From: SHZI01 sp963802215
Lineage (GTDB): Bacteria > Pseudomonadota > Gammaproteobacteria > Steroidobacterales > GCA-2729495
NCBI GenBank assembly: GCA_963802215.1
Contig: CAWDHQ010000001.1
Location: forward strand, 372,001 to 436,000
Length of the DNA stretch: 64,000 bases
Direction of reading: 5' to 3'
Positions within the stretch are counted from its first letter, which is position 1; the number at the start of each line of letters is the position of its first letter. A program made the position numbers and the translations under genes. Below, piece by piece: positions 31,792-40,569 of the stretch. The notes under the pieces are model-generated. The model saw only the letters and a list, made by a program, of their open reading frames with translations, was not told the DNA's origin and did no database searches.

Positions 31792-34050
31792 ATGCGTAAG
31801 CGGCGTGGACGCCGAGTTTCACCAGCAGTCTCGTCCGGGCCTGTCAGTTCCACCGCTCCGTACCGGCATCCCGTCCCGGACCCCAATGCACTCCTCGACG
31901 CGCTGAGGCAGCAGGGAGTCCCTCTGACCCTGCCCGCCCTGGCGTCGTCCCTGGGCATTGCCGGCGAACGGCAGGTCGCCGACCTGCGCCGCCGGCTCGA
32001 GGCCCTGCGCACGGCGGGCCAGTTGCTCGTCAATCGCCGCGGCGAGTATTGCCTGAGCGACAAACTCGACGTGGTTCCGGGCACGGTTACGTCCCACCGG
32101 GACGGCTTCGGGTTCCTCGTGCCTGACGACGGCTCGGACGATGTCTACCTCCCGCTGCCCGAGATGCGCTCCGTGCTCGACGGTGACCGCGTGGCCGTGC
32201 GCGTCTCCGGGCGCGGCCGCGGTGGCCGGCGGGCCGGGACCCTCGTGGAGATCCTTGCCCGCAGCCGCGAGAGCCTGGTGGGCCGTTATCACCGCGACCG
32301 GGATCTGGGCTGGGTCGTGGAGTCCGGCCGCTCGCCCCACCGGTTCATCGTGACGGACCGGGATCGGGGCGCCGCCGAGCATGGCCAGCTGGTGAAGCTC
32401 GAGATCCTCGAGTACCCGGGGCCCGAGCACGAGGCCCGGGGCAAGGTGGTCGAGGTCCTCGGCGATCCCCGCGATCCCCGGGTTCTCACCGACGCCGCCA
32501 TCGAGATGTTCCACATTCCGTCCCGCTGGCCGGAGCGAACGCTCGGTGACGCGCGCCACATCGGGTCGGAGGTCGCCGCAGTGGACAAGCGCGGCCGCAC
32601 GGACCTGCGCGACATGCCACTGGTCACGATCGATGGCGAAGATGCCCGGGATTTCGACGACGCCGTGTTCGCGGAGCCGCTCACTGATGGCTGGCGCCTG
32701 GTCGTCGCGATCGCCGATGTTTCCCACTATGTCCGCAGTGGCGACGCCATCGATGCGGAAGCGCGCCGGCGGGGCACGTCCGTCTACTTCCCGGACCGCG
32801 TGGTGCCGATGCTGCCCGAGGAGCTGTCGAACGAGCTCTGCTCACTGAAGCCGGCGGTTGACCGGCTGTGCATGGTGTGCGACATGCGCGTCGACGCCCG
32901 CGGAAGCGTCACGAGCTCGGCGTTCTACCGGGGTGTCATGCACTCCCGGGCGCGCCTGACCTACAACGCCGTTGACCAGTTCCAGCGGGGCGAGACGCAG
33001 GCGCGGGTGCCGGATGCAGCGAAGCCGGTCATCGGGAACCTGTATGGGGTCTATGCGTGTCTGCGCCAGGCCCGCGAGCGGCGCGGTGCCCTGGATCTTG
33101 ACCTGCCCGAGATCAAGATCCAGCTGGATGCCGCGGGCGCCATCGCCGGCGTGGTGTCCCGGCTCAGGAATGACGCGCACCGGCTGATCGAGGAATGCAT
33201 GATCGCCGCCAACGTGGAGGCGGCCCGCTACCTGCGTCGGCACAAGCTCACGACGCTGTACAGGGTCCATGCCGGGCCCGAGGGCGACAAGCTGGAGGAA
33301 CTGCGCCTGCTGTTCCAGGGGCTCGGCATCCCGATAGCGGACACCGCCGGCACGAAGCCGAAGGAGATCAACCGGGTTCTGAAGCAGATCAGCGACAGGC
33401 CCGATTTCCCTATGCTGGCGACCGCCGTCCTGCGCAGCATGAAGCAGGCGGTCTATCAGCCAGCCAACAATGGCCATTTCGGGCTGGCGCTCAACTGCTA
33501 CGCCCACTTCACGTCCCCGATCCGCCGCTATCCGGATCTCCTGGTGCACAGGGGAATCGGCCATCTCCTCGATGGCGGCAAGCCGGCAGCATTTCCCGTC
33601 GATGTTCCGGCAGCCGAGCAGCTGGGTACCATCACGTCGGTCCAGGAACGCCGGGCGGACGAGGCCACCCGGTACGTGGAGGCCCGCTGCAAATGCCTCT
33701 TCATGCAGGAGCACGTCGGGGCGACCCTGGATGGCGTGATCACCGGTGTGACGCACTTCGGCCTGTTCGTGATGCTCCGGGACCTGCTCGTTGATGGCCT
33801 GATCCACGTGACGAGCCTGCCCAGCGACTACTACCACCTGGAGGCGGGCGGCCGAGGACTGAAGGGCGAGCGGACCGGCCGCGCATTCCAGCTGGGTGAC
33901 GACGTGCGGGTGCGCGTCGTGCGCGTCGACCCGGACGAGGCAAAGATCGACCTGATGCTCGATGGTGGCAGTGATGGCCAGCCCGGCGGCCGGCGTCCGG
34001 GGCGTCAGAAGGGCTCGGGTCCCGCAGGGGCGCGCCGCCGCCGGCGGTAG
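31792..34050 (+). CDS. rnr: ribonuclease R
   Basis: 3'-5' hydrolytic exoribonuclease that degrades structured RNA. 752 residues: basic start, winged-helix region, two cold-shock domains (VPGTVTSHRDGFGFLVPDDGSDDVYLP), the RNB catalytic core with TIDGEDARDFDDAVF (Asp281, Asp287, Asp289, Asp290), an S1 domain near the C-terminus (GATLDGVITGVTHFGLFVML) and a short Arg/Gly-rich tail. The start ATG 31792 has no obvious ribosome-binding site. It is divergent from tRNA-Leu; rlmB follows after 8 bp. Confidence 0.96.
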   Translation: MRKRRGRRVSPAVSSGPVSSTAPYRHPVPDPNALLDALRQQGVPLTLPALASSLGIAGERQVADLRRRLEALRTAGQLLVNRRGEYCLSDKLDVVPGTVTSHRDGFGFLVPDDGSDDVYLPLPEMRSVLDGDRVAVRVSGRGRGGRRAGTLVEILARSRESLVGRYHRDRDLGWVVESGRSPHRFIVTDRDRGAAEHGQLVKLEILEYPGPEHEARGKVVEVLGDPRDPRVLTDAAIEMFHIPSRWPERTLGDARHIGSEVAAVDKRGRTDLRDMPLVTIDGEDARDFDDAVFAEPLTDGWRLVVAIADVSHYVRSGDAIDAEARRRGTSVYFPDRVVPMLPEELSNELCSLKPAVDRLCMVCDMRVDARGSVTSSAFYRGVMHSRARLTYNAVDQFQRGETQARVPDAAKPVIGNLYGVYACLRQARERRGALDLDLPEIKIQLDAAGAIAGVVSRLRNDAHRLIEECMIAANVEAARYLRRHKLTTLYRVHAGPEGDKLEELRLLFQGLGIPIADTAGTKPKEINRVLKQISDRPDFPMLATAVLRSMKQAVYQPANNGHFGLALNCYAHFTSPIRRYPDLLVHRGIGHLLDGGKPAAFPVDVPAAEQLGTITSVQERRADEATRYVEARCKCLFMQEHVGATLDGVITGVTHFGLFVMLRDLLVDGLIHVTSLPSDYYHLEAGGRGLKGERTGRAFQLGDDVRVRVVRVDPDEAKIDLMLDGGSDGQPGGRRPGRQKGSGPAGARRRRR

Positions 34051-34058
34051 TCGTGCCC

Positions 34059-34850
34059 ATGAACCAGCGGCTGGTCTACGGGATTCACCCGGTGCGGCAG
34101 CTCCTCCTGGCGCGGCCAGAGTCCGTGGAGCGCCTGTACCTGCAGTCCGGCCTGGGCGAGGAGCGCCACGCCCGTCTGGCAGACGTCCTGCAGAAGGCCC
34201 CGCGCGTCACCAGCGTTTCGGCCGACGAGCTCGAAAGGCTTACGGGCACGACCAAGCACCAGGGCGTTGCCGCGCTGGCGGTGGAGTCCGGGCCGTTGTC
34301 CGAAGGCGCAGCCCGGGACCTGCTCGCCCGCGTCGACAAGCCCCTGGTGCTGGTGCTGGATGGAGTCCAGGACCCCCGCAACTTTGGCGCGTGCCTGCGG
34401 ACGGCCGATGCAGCCGGGGCGCACCTCGTCGTGGTGGCGCGGCACCGGAACGTGGACATCACGCCGGTCGTCAGCAAGGTGGCGGCTGGCGCCGCGGAGG
34501 CCCAGCCCATCGTTCAGGTCAGCAACCTGGTGCGCTTCCTGGAAACACTGAAAGGCCAGGGCCTCTGGATCGTCGGCACGGATGACGCTGCCGGCACGTC
34601 CCTGTACGACGTGGACCTGACCACCGGCATCGCCCTGGTGCTCGGGGCGGAGGGGGAGGGCCTGCGGCGCCTGACGAGCGAGCGCTGTGACCACCGGGTG
34701 AGCCTGCCGATGCGCGGCACGGTCAGCAGCCTGAATGTGGCCGTGGCGGCCGGAATCTGCCTGTACGAATGCCTGCGCCAGCGTTCGGCCCGGGCCCCTG
34801 CCGCAGGACCCGCCGGAGGCCGGTTGCCCGGGACCCGCCCCGTCCGGTAG
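34059..34850 (+). CDS. rlmB: 23S rRNA (guanosine-2'-O)-methyltransferase RlmB
   Basis: SpoU-family methyltransferase that modifies G2251 of 23S rRNA in Escherichia coli. 263 residues: N-terminal substrate-binding domain (YGIHPVRQLLLARPESVERLYLQ) and SPOUT domain with LVLDGVQDPRNFGACLRTADAAGAHLVVV, IALVLGAEGEGLRRL and LPMRGTVSSLNVAVAAGICLYE. ATG 34059 was chosen; an in-frame GTG at 34053 is also possible. It follows rnr directly, a standard gene pair. Confidence 0.95.
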   Translation: MNQRLVYGIHPVRQLLLARPESVERLYLQSGLGEERHARLADVLQKAPRVTSVSADELERLTGTTKHQGVAALAVESGPLSEGAARDLLARVDKPLVLVLDGVQDPRNFGACLRTADAAGAHLVVVARHRNVDITPVVSKVAAGAAEAQPIVQVSNLVRFLETLKGQGLWIVGTDDAAGTSLYDVDLTTGIALVLGAEGEGLRRLTSERCDHRVSLPMRGTVSSLNVAVAAGICLYECLRQRSARAPAAGPAGGRLPGTRPVR

Positions 34851-34915
34851 CATGCGCGTCCCGCAGCCGGGGTTTGCCCCGCTCGCGGTCCTTGCCACAC
34901 CAGCCGGCCCGACTC

Positions 34916-34964
34916 CCGGACTCCCCGTCCGGACCTGGCGACCGGGATGGGTGGCTCTAACCCA
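34916..34964 (+). promoter_or_regulatory. rpsF leader with two stem-loops
   Basis: Two hairpins precede rpsF: CCGGAC-TCCCC-GTCCGG (34916-34932) and TGGGT-GGCTCTA-ACCCA (34948-34964), the second two bases before the AAGGAG ribosome-binding site (34966-34971). Leaders of rpsF in many bacteria bind the S6:S18 dimer for autoregulation. Whether this one has the required motif was not established; only the stems are seen. Confidence 0.35.
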
Positions 34965-34978
34965 CAAGGAGCAGCCGA

Positions 34979-35407
34979 ATGCGTCATTACGAGATCGTCT
35001 TTCTCGTCCATCCTGATCAGAGCGAGCAGGTCCCGGCCATGGTCGAGCGCTATCGCACCATGATCACGACCGGGGGCGGGCAGGTTCACCGGCTCGAGGA
35101 CTGGGGGCGGCGCCAGCTGGCCCATTCCATCAACAAGGTCCACAAGGCCCACTACGTCCTGATGAACGTGGAGTGCGACCAGGCCACGCTGACGGAGCTG
35201 GTGGGTGCCTTCCGCTTCAGCGACGCGGTTCTGCGGCACCTGGTCATGGGCAGGGACGACGCCGTGAGCGAGCCATCGCCGCTGGTGAAGTCGGCCGACG
35301 ACGGCAGCCGCCCGATCCTCGGACGGCCGGATGACGGTGGCGATGGCCCGGCCCGGGGCCGCGGCGACGACGGCGATGCGCCGGACGCCGACGGCGCGGC
35401 CGCCTAA
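34979..35407 (+). CDS. rpsF: 30S ribosomal protein S6
   Basis: 142 residues. N-terminal RHYEIVFLVHPDQSEQVPAMVERYR and the conserved EDWGRRQLAHSINKVHKAHYVLMNVEC are standard. After about residue 110 the tail is Asp/Gly/Arg-rich (GRPDDGGDGPARGRGDDGD), an unstructured acidic extension of the sort that carries oligoglutamate in Escherichia coli, though the tail here is Asp- rather than Glu-rich. AAGGAG precedes the ATG. Confidence 0.97.
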   Translation: MRHYEIVFLVHPDQSEQVPAMVERYRTMITTGGGQVHRLEDWGRRQLAHSINKVHKAHYVLMNVECDQATLTELVGAFRFSDAVLRHLVMGRDDAVSEPSPLVKSADDGSRPILGRPDDGGDGPARGRGDDGDAPDADGAAA

Positions 35408-35456
35408 ACCCGTACCAGCCGGATCCAGGCTCCACCGAATCGAGGACCATTGAGTC

Positions 35457-35681
35457 ATGAGCAAGTATTTTCGCCGCCGCAAGTTCTGCAAGTTCACCGC
35501 CGAGGGCGTCAAGGAGATCGACTACAAGGATCTCGAGACGCTCCGCGCCTATGTCACCGAAACCGGCAAGATCGTGCCGAGCCGGATCACGGGGACGAAG
35601 GCCCGCTACCAGCGGCAGCTGTCGACGGCAGTCAAGCGGGCCCGCTTCCTGGCCCTGCTGCCCTACACCGACAAGCACTGA
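35457..35681 (+). CDS. rpsR: 30S ribosomal protein S18
   Basis: 74 residues, canonical: YFRRRKFCKFTAEGVKEIDYKD, TETGKIVPSRITGTKARYQRQL and KRARFLALLPYTDKH. Pairs with S6 in the central domain of the 30S subunit. Lies 49 bp after rpsF in the rpsF-rpsR-DUF2232-rplI operon. Confidence 0.98.
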   Translation: MSKYFRRRKFCKFTAEGVKEIDYKDLETLRAYVTETGKIVPSRITGTKARYQRQLSTAVKRARFLALLPYTDKH

Positions 35682-35744
35682 GAACCTGTCGGCCTTAGGC
35701 TCCAGCAGCCTGACGGCGAGGCCGCTGGCCGAGGGCAGCCGCGC

Positions 35745-36644
35745 ATGAGCGCCTTTGCCCGGTGGCTAAGCGGCCATCGTCTGCCGCGCATAGTGACGGT
35801 GGTCGTCACGTTCCTGCTACCTCTGACGAATGTCATCAGCGCCGCCGTCGTCGTCATGACGGCCCGGTCTGCCGGCTGGCGCAGCGCCGCGATCGACGTC
35901 GCGGCTGCGCTGGTCCTGCTGGGTGCCCTCGTGGTTCTACCGAGCGGCGACGCGGGCGCTCCCTCGCCCGGCCCGGCTGCACTGGGGGCCGGGGCTCTCT
36001 GGGGCGGCGGTCTCCTGGGCGGAGTCCTGCTCCGGCGCTTCGGTTCCGTCGACCTGGCCGTGCAGTCACTGGTGATTGCAGGTCTGGCCGGCGTGGTTCT
36101 GGCCAGCCTGGTCATTCCCGACGCCCGGGCGCACTGGCAACCGGTGCTGCAGGCGCTGGTCGAGGCCGCCGGGCTGCCCCAGGTGGACGGCTTGCCCGCG
36201 GGCTGGCTGGGAACGGTCGCCGAACTGATGCACGGCGTCATTGGCGCCAGCCTGCTGTCCACGCTGATCCTGGCCCTGATGCTCGGCCTGTGGCTCGACA
36301 GGGGCGGCGAAGGCGGCGACTGGCGCCGCAAGTTCCTGGAACTCAGGCTCGGACGGGTGCTGTCTCTGGTGACAGGTGTCGCGGTGGCCCTGCTCGCTGG
36401 CGGCTTCATCAGCCTGGGCGGTGGCCTCCTGCTGGTCCTGGGCACCGGCTTTGCCGCCCAGGGACTGGCCATCGCCCACTGGACGGCGGACGAACGGCGC
36501 TGGCCGCGGATCTGGCCCCTGGTGCTCTATGCGCCGCTGCTGCTGGGGGCGCCGTGGGCAGGGCTGCTGCTGCTGGGTCTGGCCCTGGCGGGCATCGTCG
36601 ACAACGGGTTCGCCCTGCGCCGGCGACGGACGAATGTGGTTTAA
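35745..36644 (+). CDS. DUF2232 multi-pass membrane protein
   Basis: A 299-residue inner-membrane protein with about eight hydrophobic segments, rich in Leu, Ala and Gly, and few polar loops (for example DRGGEGGDWRRKFLELRLGR at about 186-205). It sits between rpsR and rplI, the usual location of DUF2232 (YybS-like) proteins in gammaproteobacteria. Function unknown; the fold resembles small-molecule transport proteins, but this is only a guess. Composition matches the neighbours. Confidence 0.8.
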   Translation: MSAFARWLSGHRLPRIVTVVVTFLLPLTNVISAAVVVMTARSAGWRSAAIDVAAALVLLGALVVLPSGDAGAPSPGPAALGAGALWGGGLLGGVLLRRFGSVDLAVQSLVIAGLAGVVLASLVIPDARAHWQPVLQALVEAAGLPQVDGLPAGWLGTVAELMHGVIGASLLSTLILALMLGLWLDRGGEGGDWRRKFLELRLGRVLSLVTGVAVALLAGGFISLGGGLLLVLGTGFAAQGLAIAHWTADERRWPRIWPLVLYAPLLLGAPWAGLLLLGLALAGIVDNGFALRRRRTNVV

Positions 36645-36720
36645 TACGCGGCCCTGCACGCGGGTCTGCGGGGCGCCCGACTTCAGTTAACGCAAAGACG
36701 CAACCCAAGAGATCGTAACC

Positions 36721-37188
36721 ATGGACGTGATTCTCCTCGAAAAGGTCGAAAACCTCGGAAACATCGGCGACCGGGTCAAGGTCCGCTCCGGTTACGGCCG
36801 GAACTTCCTGCTTCCGCGTGGCAAGGCGACGCTGGCGACGCCCACGAATGTCGCCGTGTTCGAGGCACGTCGCGCCGAACTCGAGAAGAAGGAAGCAGCC
36901 GAACTCGAGGCTGCCCGGCAGCGGGGCACCAGCGCCGCCAGTCTGACCCTGCGCCTGGCCGCCAAGGCGGGCACCGAGGGCAAGCTGTTCGGTTCGCTCG
37001 GCACGGCAGACATCGCCGAGGCCTGCACGGCAGCCGGCGTCCCCGTGAAGCGCAGCGAGGTCCGGCTGCCTGACGGCCCGATTCGCACCCTCGGCGAGCA
37101 TTCGATCGAACTCCACCTGCACAGCGATGTCAACGCCGTCATCAAGATCACGGTGGTTGGCGAGGACGACGGCGGCCAGGCCGCGTAG
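36721..37188 (+). CDS. rplI: 50S ribosomal protein L9
   Basis: 155 residues. N-terminal RNA-binding domain MDVILLEKVENLGNIGDRVKV and GYGRNFLLPRGKATLAT, the long connecting helix with FEARRAELEKKEAAELEA, and the C-terminal domain with LFGSLGTADIAEA. A few residues longer at the C-terminus than Escherichia coli L9. Confidence 0.97.
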   Translation: MDVILLEKVENLGNIGDRVKVRSGYGRNFLLPRGKATLATPTNVAVFEARRAELEKKEAAELEAARQRGTSAASLTLRLAAKAGTEGKLFGSLGTADIAEACTAAGVPVKRSEVRLPDGPIRTLGEHSIELHLHSDVNAVIKITVVGEDDGGQAA

Positions 37189-37233
37189 GCCTGGTTCGAC
37201 CCCAGGCCCGGCCCGACCAGGAGCAGTCTGAGC

Positions 37234-38616
37234 ATGGCAATCCCCGGGCCGCGACGCGACGCCGGGTCGCTCGCTGACCTGCCCGTGCCGCCCAGCTCGA
37301 ACCAGGCCGAGCAGGCCCTGCTGGGTGGCCTGATGCTCGACAACAGCAGCTGGGATCGCATTGCCGATCTGGTTTCCGCCCAGGACTTTTTCCGTCCCGA
37401 CCATCGCCTGATATTCAGCGCCATCGAGGGCCTGGCCGAACGCAGCCAGCCCTCTGATCCCGTTACCCTCGGCGAATACCTCGCCTCCCGTGGCGAGCTC
37501 GCGGACGCGGGCGGGGCGGCCTATCTGGGCGACCTGGTAACGGATACGCCCAGTGCGGCCAACGTCACCTACTACGCCCGCATCATCCGCGAACGGGCCC
37601 TTCTGCGGCGCCTCATCGAGGTTGGCAACGAGATCGCCTCCTCGGCATACCGCCCGGAGGGACGACCGATTGCCGAGCTGGTCGATGAAGCCGAACGCCG
37701 GGTTTTCGAGATAGCCGAGCGGGGCCAGCGCCGGGGCTCGGGTTTCGTGCGCCTCAACGAAGTCCTCAAGTCCACGATCGACCGCCTCGACTCCCTGCAC
37801 CAGTCCCAGGGCGCGCTGACCGGCCTGCCCACCGGGTTCACGCTCCTCGACGAGTACACCTCCGGCCTCCAGGGCGGCGACCTCATCATCATTGCGGGCC
37901 GTCCGTCCATGGGCAAGACCACGCTCGCACTGAACATTGCGGAGAACGCCGCGCTGGGAGCGGGAAAGTCCGCCGCCGTCTTCAGCATGGAAATGTCAGT
38001 CGAACAACTGGCGTTCCGCATGGTTGCGTCCCTCGGGCGCGTGGACCAGTCGCACCTGCGCAACGGGCGCTTTGGCGACGACGACTGGCCGCGAATTCAC
38101 GGCGCCATCCAGCAGATGGCCGAGGCCCCGATCTATATCGACGACACGCCGTCGATGACGCCGACCGAAGTCCGTGCCCGGGCGCGCCGGCTGCAGCGCG
38201 AACGCGGGCTGGATCTGATCGTCGTCGACTACCTCCAGCTGATGCGCGTGGCGGGCACGGCGGAGAACCGGGCTACCGAGATCTCCGAGATCTCGCGGTC
38301 GCTCAAGGGCCTGGCCCGTGAACTGCGGGTGCCGGTGATCGCGCTGTCCCAGCTGAATCGCAGCGTCGAGTCACGCACCGACAAGAAGCCCGTGATGTCC
38401 GATCTCCGCGAGTCCGGTGCCATCGAGCAGGATGCGGACCTCATCCTGTTCATCTACCGCGACGAGGTCTACAACCACGACAGCCCGCGCAAGGGCATTG
38501 CCGACATCAACGTGGCCAAGCAGAGAAATGGCCCCACGGGCGAGTTCCCCCTGACCTTCCTCGGCAAGTTCACGAAGTTCGAGAACTACGCGCCCGAGAT
38601 CGAGGGCTTTCAGTGA
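37234..38616 (+). CDS. dnaB: replicative DNA helicase DnaB
   Basis: 460 residues. N-terminal domain from PPSSNQAEQALLGGLMLD, linker, and RecA-like C-terminal domain with Walker A GRPSMGKTTL (Lys228), FSMEMSVEQLAFRM and LIVVDYLQLM, followed by SRSLKGLARELRVPVIALSQLNR. No intein interrupts the P-loop, a common insertion site. The stop overlaps the alr GTG by 4 bp. Confidence 0.97.
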   Translation: MAIPGPRRDAGSLADLPVPPSSNQAEQALLGGLMLDNSSWDRIADLVSAQDFFRPDHRLIFSAIEGLAERSQPSDPVTLGEYLASRGELADAGGAAYLGDLVTDTPSAANVTYYARIIRERALLRRLIEVGNEIASSAYRPEGRPIAELVDEAERRVFEIAERGQRRGSGFVRLNEVLKSTIDRLDSLHQSQGALTGLPTGFTLLDEYTSGLQGGDLIIIAGRPSMGKTTLALNIAENAALGAGKSAAVFSMEMSVEQLAFRMVASLGRVDQSHLRNGRFGDDDWPRIHGAIQQMAEAPIYIDDTPSMTPTEVRARARRLQRERGLDLIVVDYLQLMRVAGTAENRATEISEISRSLKGLARELRVPVIALSQLNRSVESRTDKKPVMSDLRESGAIEQDADLILFIYRDEVYNHDSPRKGIADINVAKQRNGPTGEFPLTFLGKFTKFENYAPEIEGFQ

Positions 38617-39764
38617 CCCCGGCCGCGGTCGCGGTCATCCGGCCTGAAGCGCTCCGCAGCAACCTTGACCGGGTCCGGGAACTGGCGCCGGGCTGTCCTG
38701 TCCTCGCGGTCATCAAGGCGAACGCCTACGGACATGGCCTGGTGCAGGTCGCTCGCATCCTCCAGGACGCCGATGCCTTTGCCGTGGCCCGCATCGAGGA
38801 GGCCATCCAGCTGCGCGAGGCTGGCATACGCAAGCGACTCGTGATCCTGGGCGGCTGCATTACGGCGGGGGAGGTGCGCACCGCTTCCGAGCTCGAGCTG
38901 GACGTGGTCGTCCATTCGGACCAGCAGGTGGTGCTGCTCGAGGCTGCCGTCGTCAGGGTCCCCATGGCCTGTTGGCTCAAGGTCGATACCGGCATGGGCC
39001 GGCTCGGCATCGAGCCGGCCGGAGTGTCCAGGATCGTGGCATGCCTGCGGCGTGCGGAAGCTGTCCGCTCACTGACGCTGATGACGCACCTCGCCTGCGC
39101 CGACGATCATACCGACCCCGAGACAACGGAGCAGCTGCAGGCGTTCAGCGCCCTCCTGGCGGACTGGGATGGCGACGTGAGCATCGCCAATTCGGCTGCG
39201 ATCCTGCAGTGGCCGGATACCCTGCGAAGCGGAGGCGTGTTGAGGTATTCCGGCAGCAACTGGGTTCGCCCGGGCATCATGCTGTTCGGGGCGTCGCCAC
39301 TGCGGGGCCGCCCCGCGCCCGAACTCGGCCTTCGGCCGGCGATGTCCTTCGAGACACGCCTCATCTCGGTGAAGCCTGTGCCGAAGGGCCAACGGGTAGG
39401 GTATGGCGGTCACTGGGTCGCGCCCCGAAACAGCGTGCTGGGCGTCGCGGCGGCAGGCTACGCGGACGGGTATCCCTGGCACGTGGGCGCGGGCACGCCG
39501 GTGGGGGTGCGGGACTGCCTGGCACCCGTCGTCGGGCGGGTCTCGATGGACATGCTGACGATCGATCTCACCGACGTGCCGGGCGCGAGGGCGGGCGACC
39601 GGGTTGTGCTCTGGGGTGACGGCCCGACGGTGGAGGACGTGGCGGGTGCCGCCCGGACCATCCCGTGGACCCTCATGACGGGCATCAACCGCCGCGTGGC
39701 CGTCCGGGTGGAAGGAGCGACGGCGACGGCGCTGCCCGCATCGGCCCCGGCCACCCTGTCCTAG
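38613..39764 (+). CDS. alr: alanine racemase
   Basis: PLP enzyme that makes D-alanine for peptidoglycan. 383 residues. The PLP lysine is Lys35 in AVIKANAYGHG; the second catalytic residue is the Tyr of AAAGYADGYPW; the substrate-site RVSMDMLTIDLTD is present. GTG 38613 overlaps the dnaB TGA (GTGA), as in many gammaproteobacteria. The TAG stop lies in the first unit of an 11-bp tandem repeat shared with the stop of the convergent FHA gene. Confidence 0.96.
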   Translation: MTPAAVAVIRPEALRSNLDRVRELAPGCPVLAVIKANAYGHGLVQVARILQDADAFAVARIEEAIQLREAGIRKRLVILGGCITAGEVRTASELELDVVVHSDQQVVLLEAAVVRVPMACWLKVDTGMGRLGIEPAGVSRIVACLRRAEAVRSLTLMTHLACADDHTDPETTEQLQAFSALLADWDGDVSIANSAAILQWPDTLRSGGVLRYSGSNWVRPGIMLFGASPLRGRPAPELGLRPAMSFETRLISVKPVPKGQRVGYGGHWVAPRNSVLGVAAAGYADGYPWHVGAGTPVGVRDCLAPVVGRVSMDMLTIDLTDVPGARAGDRVVLWGDGPTVEDVAGAARTIPWTLMTGINRRVAVRVEGATATALPASAPATLS

Positions 39765-39788
39765 GTCCGTCCTAGGTCCGTCCTAGGT
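39759..39788. repeat. 11-bp tandem repeat between alr and the FHA gene
   Basis: TCCTAGGTCCG is repeated 2.7 times without change. Each unit holds the palindrome CCTAGG. The first unit supplies the alr TAG (39762-39764) and the third the FHA-gene TAG on the other strand (39783-39785). The whole intergenic space is therefore repeat. Confidence 0.9.
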
Positions 39789-40532
39789 GAGGAAGAACCC
39801 CATCTTGATGCCGATGATCTCGATCACGTCGTTGTCCGTGAGCTTCTGAGCCTGGGCGCCCAGCGCCTGGCCGTTCAGCTTGGGCGGCTGGTTTTCCGTC
39901 TTGTTCTCGACCTGCACCAGGTGATAGCCATCCGCGCGCCGGGTGATCGCAACGACCTGTGAGCCGGGCCGCCCCAGCGTCGTCAGTGCCTTGTTGAGTG
40001 TAATTTCCCGTCCGGCAAACGAACCGTTCAGTACCTGGACCTTGGCCATGGCCAGCGGTTTCGCCGCCGGCTCCGCACCGGCAGGACGGGCCGCAGGCGG
40101 CGGGCTCGCCCCCGTGTTGCCGGCGGCAGGACCATGGCCGCCATTCAGGCTGGCAGAAACTGCGGCAGCCTTGGCCAGCGCCTCAGCGCCTCCAACCTGG
40201 CGCTCGATCACCATGGTGCTCGCGAACTCATCTTCCTCGTCAGCCGAGCCGTCGACGAAGCGCAGCTGGTGCCGGCCCACGGTCACCACGTCCCCATTCT
40301 GCAGGGCGTGCTTCTTGATCAGGCGCCCGTTGACGTAGGTGCCGTTGGTACTGTTCAGATCCTCAAGAAAGGAGTCATTGAGGATGTTGATCACCAGGGA
40401 ATGGTGGCCGCTGACCGTCGGGTTGTCGATCCGAATGTCATTGTCCGGGAGGCGGCCCACCGTGTACCGCTCCTTGGACATGTTGTATTCGGCGAGAACC
40501 TGTCCGTCGAGGCTCAGAATGAGTCGTGCCAT
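39783..40532 (-). CDS. double FHA-domain protein
   Basis: A 249-residue cytoplasmic phosphothreonine-binding protein. FHA1 (about 1-95) keeps the ligand residues: GR (26-27), SGHHS (41-45) and NSTNGTYVNG (60-69). After a short acidic patch and an Ala/Pro/Gly-rich linker (about 100-155), FHA2 (about 160-249) has LGRPGSQVV and LNGQAL but lacks the clear S-x-x-H and NG set, so it may not bind phosphothreonine. EFASTMVIER (about 103-112) contains a possible phosphothreonine. Lies 37 bp downstream of the PP2C gene, in an apparent kinase-phosphatase-reader operon. Confidence 0.9.
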   Translation of the reverse strand: MARLILSLDGQVLAEYNMSKERYTVGRLPDNDIRIDNPTVSGHHSLVINILNDSFLEDLNSTNGTYVNGRLIKKHALQNGDVVTVGRHQLRFVDGSADEEDEFASTMVIERQVGGAEALAKAAAVSASLNGGHGPAAGNTGASPPPAARPAGAEPAAKPLAMAKVQVLNGSFAGREITLNKALTTLGRPGSQVVAITRRADGYHLVQVENKTENQPPKLNGQALGAQAQKLTDNDVIEIIGIKMGFFLT

Positions 40533-40569
40533 GACCGGATTGCCTGCTCAGTTCTTCTGGAAGATGGGC

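Noticed and set aside
37234..38616. Intein in DnaB
   Set aside because: The P-loop site is uninterrupted (GRPSMGKTTL) and the length is normal.
39759..39788. CRISPR-like array
   Set aside because: The repeat is 11 bp, tandem with no spacers and under three copies; no cas genes are present.
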